This document shows, piece by piece, positions 59,839 to 64,000 of a stretch of 64,000 nucleotides of DNA. The first letter of the stretch is position 1. The number at the start of each line of letters is the position of its first letter. Position numbers and translations under genes: made by a program. The DNA comes from Clostridia bacterium (GTDB taxonomy: Bacteria; Bacillota; Clostridia; Oscillospirales; Acutalibacteraceae). Under the pieces are notes generated by a model. It was not told the DNA's origin. It made no database searches and saw only the letters and a program-made list of their open reading frames with translations. The stretch covers positions 19,765 to 83,764 of the forward strand of contig JAFYNR010000022.1 in assembly GCA_017548045.1 (NCBI GenBank), in the 5' to 3' direction.

Positions 59839-62232
59839 ATGAAGAACTACGATAAACACTCAAAATCCCTTGAATTTGACAAGGTGCTTGAAAGGCTTGC
59901 GGATTTTACAGGCTGTGACGATGCAAGATACGAAGCAACACATCTCAAGCCCGAAAGCAATCTTGAGCTTGCAAGGGCATTGCTTAACCAGACTGTTGAT
60001 GCACATATGCTGCTGGCAAGGTTCGGCGGCCCATCATTCGGCGGATTAAAGAACGTCAACAACGCACTCAGCCGTGCAAACGCAGGCAGTGTTCTCAACA
60101 CAAGAGAACTGCTGGATATCGGTGGTGTGCTGAGGGTTATACGCACACTTTCGCAGTGGAGGGCATCGAATTCGGGAGTGCAGACCGTGCTTGATCCCCT
60201 TTTCAATGCACTTGTACCCAACAAATTTCTTGAATCCGCTATTTTCAATGCAATAATATCCGAAGAAGAAATTTCGGATAATGCATCTCCCACTCTCAAG
60301 GATATCAGACGAAAAATCCGCGTTCAGGAGTCAAAGGTCAGAGAACAGCTTGATAAATTTTCACGTTCTCAGGCAAATTCCAAATTCCTGCAGGAAAATA
60401 TCATTACACAGCGCAACGGCAGATACGTTGTACCCGTCAAGAGCGAACACCGAAACGAGGTTGCTGGTCTTGTGCACGATACTTCATCAAGCGGTGCAAC
60501 CGTATTTATTGAGCCTATGGCGGTTGTTGAGGCAAACAACGAAATCCGTGTGCTGCAGACAAAAGAACGTGAAGAAATCGAAAGAATCCTCAGCGAGCTT
60601 TCTGCAAGCGCAGGCGATTTTTTGCAAAGCATAAAAAACAGCTACGAATGTGCCGTTGAACTTAATCTTATTTTTGCAAAGGCTCAGTATGCATACAAAA
60701 TAAAGGCTGCTCCCCCTGTACTCAACGATAAGGGAATTATCAACCTGAGGTCGGCAAGACATCCGCTGATTGACCCGAAAAAGGTAGTTCCCGTTGACAT
60801 CATGCTGGGTAAGGACTTTGATACACTTGTTATCACAGGCCCCAACACCGGCGGTAAAACCGTTTCGATTAAAACAATCGGTCTGCTTTCAATGATGGCA
60901 ATGTGCGGTCTTATGATACCTGCCGGTGACAGAAGCGAAATATCCGTATTTGATAAAATCCTTTCGGATATAGGCGATGAACAGTCCATCGAGCAGTCAC
61001 TTTCTACCTTCTCCGCACATATGACAAACATCATCAGCATTTTTGAAGATGCTGATGACAGCAGTCTTATCCTTATTGACGAATTGGGCGCAGGCACCGA
61101 CCCTGTTGAAGGTGCGGCACTTGCAATTTCAATTCTTGAAGCCCTTCATTTCAAGGGTGCAAAGATTGCCGCAACAACTCACTATGCCGAGCTTAAAGCG
61201 TATGCTCTTGAAACTCCGAGAGTTGAAAACGGCTGCTGTGAATTTGACGTTGCAACTCTCCGACCCACCTACCGCCTTCTTATCGGTGTGCCCGGCAAAT
61301 CAAACGCTCTCGCCATAAGCGAAAAGCTTGGTCTTGATATTTCCGTAATCAATCGCGCTCAGGACCTTGTTTCAAGCGAAAACAAAGCATTTGAAAACGT
61401 TGTTGACCGTCTTGAGGATACTCGCCGCCGTATGGAGGATGAATACGAGAGGGCAAAACAGCTTTCTGAAAAAGCAGAAAAAGAAAGAGCTGAGGCAGAA
61501 AAAATCAAGGCTGACGCACAGAAGCTCCGCGAAAAAGAAATGGAAAATGCCCGTTCTCAGGCACTGCGTGTTGTTGAGCAGGCAAAGCGTGAGGCTTACA
61601 CTCTGCTTCAGGAGCTTGATAAGCTGAAAAAGGAACAACAAAAAACCAAGGATGCGGCAGAGCTTGCAAGGCGAGCCAAATCGCTCGTCAAAAAAGGCAT
61701 TGAATCCATCGACTCAGCCGCCGACCCCATTATCGGCATTGAGGATGACGATAAGGATTACGTTCTTCCCCGTGCACTCGTTACGGGTGATACCGTTATA
61801 ATCCGTGATATCGGCAAAACGGCAAAGGTGCTTTCCCCTGCGGACAAAAACGGCAACGTTGAAGTGCAGGCAGGTTCAATAAAAACAAGAGTCAAGCTTG
61901 CCAACCTGAAACTTTGCGAAAATGCACCCAAAAAGCAGGAGAAAAAATCAACCGTCAGACTTCAGGGGGAAAGCAGGCTGAATATGGCGGCATCAACAAG
62001 GCTTGATCTTCGCGGTATGACCGTTGACGAATGTCTTATTGAGCTTGACAGATTTATCGATCAGGGGCTTCGCACGGGACTTAACGAATTCACCGTCGTT
62101 CACGGCAAGGGAACGGGTGCATTACGCACCGCCGTTACCCGTTATCTCAAGGCTTCGCCCTACGTAAAAACCAGCAGATTGGGTCTTTACGGCGAAGGTG
62201 AGGACGGCGTCACAATCGTTACTCTGAAATAA
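59839..62232 (+). CDS. mutS2: Endonuclease/recombination suppressor MutS2
   Basis: A 797-residue MutS2. The clamp and lever domains come first, then the MutS ATPase core: Walker A TGPNTGGKTVS at about residues 333-343, LSTFSAHMTNI, Walker B SLILIDELGAGTDP. A coiled-coil arm rich in Glu/Lys (KAEKERAEAEKIKADAQ) and the C-terminal Smr nuclease domain (LDLRGMTVDE at about 722, VVHGKGTGALR) follow. It acts on branched DNA and on collided ribosomes in Bacillus. The ATG at 59839 lies next to the preceding stop; an upstream reading into that gene is not needed. Confidence 0.95.
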   Translation: MKNYDKHSKSLEFDKVLERLADFTGCDDARYEATHLKPESNLELARALLNQTVDAHMLLARFGGPSFGGLKNVNNALSRANAGSVLNTRELLDIGGVLRVIRTLSQWRASNSGVQTVLDPLFNALVPNKFLESAIFNAIISEEEISDNASPTLKDIRRKIRVQESKVREQLDKFSRSQANSKFLQENIITQRNGRYVVPVKSEHRNEVAGLVHDTSSSGATVFIEPMAVVEANNEIRVLQTKEREEIERILSELSASAGDFLQSIKNSYECAVELNLIFAKAQYAYKIKAAPPVLNDKGIINLRSARHPLIDPKKVVPVDIMLGKDFDTLVITGPNTGGKTVSIKTIGLLSMMAMCGLMIPAGDRSEISVFDKILSDIGDEQSIEQSLSTFSAHMTNIISIFEDADDSSLILIDELGAGTDPVEGAALAISILEALHFKGAKIAATTHYAELKAYALETPRVENGCCEFDVATLRPTYRLLIGVPGKSNALAISEKLGLDISVINRAQDLVSSENKAFENVVDRLEDTRRRMEDEYERAKQLSEKAEKERAEAEKIKADAQKLREKEMENARSQALRVVEQAKREAYTLLQELDKLKKEQQKTKDAAELARRAKSLVKKGIESIDSAADPIIGIEDDDKDYVLPRALVTGDTVIIRDIGKTAKVLSPADKNGNVEVQAGSIKTRVKLANLKLCENAPKKQEKKSTVRLQGESRLNMAASTRLDLRGMTVDECLIELDRFIDQGLRTGLNEFTVVHGKGTGALRTAVTRYLKASPYVKTSRLGLYGEGEDGVTIVTLK

Positions 62233-62234
62233 AC

Positions 62235-62256
62235 TGTAAAGGTATCAGCCTTTACA
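62235..62256. repeat. 22-bp palindrome TGTAAAG-N8-CTTTACA, copy D
   Basis: TGTAAAG, spacer GTATCAGC, CTTTACA, two bases after the mutS2 stop; one extra G-C pair extends the stem to eight. An A/T-rich stretch follows, so it might also weakly terminate transcription. Confidence 0.75.
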
Positions 62257-62274
62257 AAAATAATATTTTTCGGC

Positions 62275-62402
62275 GCACAAAAAGTTTTCCACTTTTTATA
62301 TGTGAAAAAGTGGATATATCTTGTGCTTCAAGCCCGATTTTTCCACAATTTATAGTTTTCTCCCCTTGGTTTTGGGGATTTTCGTGAGAAAAAGGTGGAA
62401 AA
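62275..62402. other. Palindrome-rich element with DnaA-box-like motifs
   Basis: Two nested hairpins: GCACAA / TTGTGC enclosing a perfect 10-bp stem (TCCACTTTTT / AAAAAGTGGA, 62288-62314), and TTTTCCAC / GTGGAAAA (62339-62402) enclosing TTTTCTC / GAGAAAA. Five 9-mers at 62285, 62308, 62339, 62394 and 62413 are within one or two mismatches of the DnaA box TTATCCACA. With palindrome copies D and E and the ylxM promoter, this accounts for the 315-base gap between mutS2 and ylxM. Confidence 0.45.
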
Positions 62403-62429
62403 CCCCTGTAAATGTGGTTAAATTTATGC

Positions 62430-62458
62430 TTGACATTCCATTTTATTTTTAGTATAAT
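62430..62458 (+). promoter_or_regulatory. Consensus promoter of ylxM-ffh
   Basis: TTGACA (62430-62435), 17-base spacer, TATAAT (62453-62458): a perfect consensus promoter, so its output may need a repressor or attenuator. Confidence 0.85.
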
Positions 62459-62465
62459 AGCCACC

Positions 62466-62487
62466 TGTAAAGCACAATAACTTTACA
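62466..62487. repeat. 22-bp palindrome TGTAAAG-N8-CTTTACA, copy E
   Basis: TGTAAAG, spacer CACAATAA, CTTTACA. Here arms extend to 13 perfect pairs (62460-62493). It lies on the expected start point of the ylxM-ffh transcript, where a bound protein, or the mRNA hairpin itself, could block expression. Confidence 0.8.
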
Positions 62488-62547
62488 GGTGGCAAGTTTT
62501 CGGCACAAAAATCCGATACACTTAAATCAGAGAAAGGAGAGCTCGGA

Positions 62548-62913
62548 ATGGCAAAGAATTATGAAATGGCAGTGCTGATTGATTTCTACGGCGAAATGCT
62601 GACGGCAAAGCAGCGTGACTTTCTGGAATATTACTATAACGACGACCTCTCTCTCTCCGAAATAGCGGAAAATGAAGGCATAACCCGTCAAGGTGTGCGC
62701 GATGCAATCAAGAGAGCTGAAACTCAGCTTATCGAAATGGAATCACGTCTGGGCGTTGCAAGACGCTTTGAGGATATGCGCCGCAGTGTTGATGAAATCA
62801 TTGAATGTTCAACCCAGATTTCGGAATATAATCTGCGCCACAGCCTTTCAAAAGAAATCAACGATTACAGCGTCAGAATCAAGGTTGCCGCAATGGCACT
62901 TCTTGAAAGCTGA
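62548..62913 (+). CDS. ylxM: YlxM/UPF0122 family DNA-binding protein
   Basis: A 121-residue protein with a sigma-70 region-4-like helix-turn-helix: MLTAKQRDFLEYYYNDDLSLSEIAENEGITRQGVRDAIKRAE (about 19-60, read as two pieces), followed by a helical C-terminus. It is always found just ahead of ffh and is thought to help signal-recognition-particle expression or function. AAAGGAGAG precedes the ATG. Its promoter region bears palindrome copy E. Confidence 0.92.
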   Translation: MAKNYEMAVLIDFYGEMLTAKQRDFLEYYYNDDLSLSEIAENEGITRQGVRDAIKRAETQLIEMESRLGVARRFEDMRRSVDEIIECSTQISEYNLRHSLSKEINDYSVRIKVAAMALLES

Positions 62914-62955
62914 TAAATCCGTTCTGCATACATTAATAATAAAGGAGTGAATCAT

Positions 62956-64000
62956 TTGGCATTTGAAGGACTTTCAGACAGACTTGAATCTGCGTTCAAA
63001 AATCTTCGCAGCAAGGGCAGTCTTACCGAAGCGGACGTAAGAAGCGCAATGCGTGAGGTTCGTATGGCACTGCTTGAAGCTGACGTTAACTATAAAGTTG
63101 CCAAGGATTTCACAAACACTGTAACCGAAAAAGCAATCGGCGAAAAGGTTATGGAAAGCCTTACCCCCTCTCAGATGGTTATCAAAATCGTTAAAGAGGA
63201 GCTTGTAAGCCTTATGGGCGGAACTCAGAGCCGCCTTGCTTATGCAAGCCATCCGCCTACGGTTATTCTTATGTGCGGACTTCAGGGTTCAGGTAAAACA
63301 ACTCACTGTGCAAAGCTTGCACTTATGCTTAAAAAGCAGAATCACAGACCTCTGCTTGTAGCCTGCGATATTTACAGACCCGCCGCAATCAAGCAGCTTC
63401 AGGTTGTGGGTGAGCAGGTGGGCGCTCCCGTTTTTGAAATGGGACAGACCAATCCCGTAAGCATCGCAAAAGAGGCTATCGCTTATTCAAAAGACCACGG
63501 TTACGATTACGTAATCCTTGATACCGCAGGACGTCTTCACGTTGACGAGGAGCTTATGGACGAGCTTAAGGCCGTCAAGGCTGAGGCTAAGCCCCACGAA
63601 ATTCTTCTTGTTGTTGACTCAATGACAGGTCAGGATGCCGTTAACGTAGCAACCGCATTCGACGGTGCACTTGGTATTGACGGTCTTATTCTTACAAAGC
63701 TTGACGGTGATACCCGAGGCGGTGCCGCACTTTCGGCAAGAGCAGTTACGGGCAAGCCCATTAAGTTTGTGGGTACCGGCGAAAAGCTGGAAAATCTTGA
63801 TGTTTTCCATCCTGACAGAATGGCTTCAAGAATTCTCGGTATGGGTGACGTTCTTTCACTTATTGAAAAAGCGGAACAGACCATTGACGAGAAAAAGGCT
63901 GCTGAGCTTGAAAAGAAGCTTATGCAGAATAAATTTGACCTTAACGATTTGCTTGACCAGTTTGAACAAATCCGTAAGATGGGCTCCATTCAGGACCTTC
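62956..64000 (+). CDS. ffh: Signal recognition particle GTPase Ffh, N-terminal part
   Basis: The first 348 codons are present; the gene runs off the right edge and would normally be about 450 residues. N-domain FEGLSDRLESAFKNLRSKG, then the G-domain with G1 GLQGSGKTT (about 112), DIYRPAAIKQLQ, DTAGRLHVDEELM and TKLDGDTRGGAALSA. The start of the methionine-rich M-domain is just reached (KLMQNKFDLNDLLDQFEQIRKMG). Binds SRP RNA and signal sequences of nascent membrane proteins. AAGGAG fixes the TTG at 62956, since no ATG fits the conserved N-terminus. Confidence 0.95.
   Translation, partial: MAFEGLSDRLESAFKNLRSKGSLTEADVRSAMREVRMALLEADVNYKVAKDFTNTVTEKAIGEKVMESLTPSQMVIKIVKEELVSLMGGTQSRLAYASHPPTVILMCGLQGSGKTTHCAKLALMLKKQNHRPLLVACDIYRPAAIKQLQVVGEQVGAPVFEMGQTNPVSIAKEAIAYSKDHGYDYVILDTAGRLHVDEELMDELKAVKAEAKPHEILLVVDSMTGQDAVNVATAFDGALGIDGLILTKLDGDTRGGAALSARAVTGKPIKFVGTGEKLENLDVFHPDRMASRILGMGDVLSLIEKAEQTIDEKKAAELEKKLMQNKFDLNDLLDQFEQIRKMGSIQDL

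Noticed and set aside
62275-62421. Chromosomal replication origin
   Set aside because: The DnaA-box-like 9-mers are all imperfect, and neither dnaA nor dnaN is near.
1-64000. tRNA, rRNA, riboswitch and mobile element genes
   Set aside because: No T-loop, T-box, common riboswitch core, transposase or integrase was seen; subtle cases would need covariance and profile searches.

Overview
The window reads as a chromosomal segment of an anaerobic Gram-positive bacterium of the class Clostridia, most likely near the Oscillospirales/Ruminococcaceae. The grounds are the housekeeping gene set (tig-clpP-clpX, rnhB-yraN beside rbgA and rplS, ylxM-ffh, mutS2), a SpoIVFA/SpoIVFB-like peptidase pair, a DUF1540 protein, frequent TTG starts, strong AGGAGG-type ribosome sites and many extended -10 promoters. 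This is inferred from gene content; no rRNA or tRNA gene was seen. No insertion sequence, prophage or CRISPR array is visible.

Layout. 1-293: start of a TVP38-type membrane protein. 441-9920 (+): a sugar locus holding a 2-hydroxyacid dehydrogenase, heptose-7-phosphate kinase (HddA), a cupin, a fused heptose guanylyltransferase/bisphosphatase (HddC-GmhB) and three tandem, mutually paralogous cobalamin-type radical SAM proteins of about 640 residues. 9958-13123: a membrane protein (-), an SDR sugar epimerase (+) and a polytopic membrane protein (-). The last of these follows an amino-acid ABC transporter (13148-15588, -) whose binding protein looks circularly permuted. 15664-23286: an RluA pseudouridine synthase, two exported proteins of unknown function, a GH30 glycosidase, a YhcH/NanQ-like protein, a membrane protein and a secreted alpha/beta hydrolase. 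23452-30233 (+): an operon of YfcC carrier, phosphoesterase, MFS transporter, TrkA and TrkH. 30291-32321: HAD hydrolase and MATE pump. 32364-36507 (-): a second cluster with the fourth paralogue of the radical SAM family, a GT2 glycosyltransferase and another B12-type radical SAM enzyme, behind its own promoter. 36619-42630: clpX, clpP, tig, a phosphoesterase, a DUF1540 protein and thrC. 42822-51724 (-): yraN, rnhB, capA-like, rbgA, two lepB genes, rplS, a radical SAM/DUF2344 pair and the M50/M23 pair. 51816-55060 (-): a small unknown protein and two flavoproteins. 55200-64000 (+): FHA protein, M16 peptidase, proB, proA, an anchored unknown protein, mutS2, ylxM and ffh (cut by the right edge).

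How genes work together. HddA, GmhB and HddC are three of the four steps to GDP-D-glycero-alpha-D-manno-heptose; the isomerase GmhA is not in the window. The tandem radical SAM enzymes, the cupin, the SDR and the second cluster suggest that heptose or another sugar is further modified and assembled into a surface glycan. That link rests on position only, but it is the best candidate here for an undescribed system.

Two other signals stand out. A perfect 22-bp palindrome, TGTAAAG-N8-CTTTACA, occurs five times: it covers the -35 box of the thrC promoter and the start point of the ylxM-ffh promoter, lies once more in each of those two intergenic regions, and occurs once inside a flavoprotein gene. 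The amino-acid binding protein carries the normal C-terminal end of its domain at its N-terminus. A run of TTACA repeats phased by 10-11 bp lies upstream of the secreted protein at 16731.
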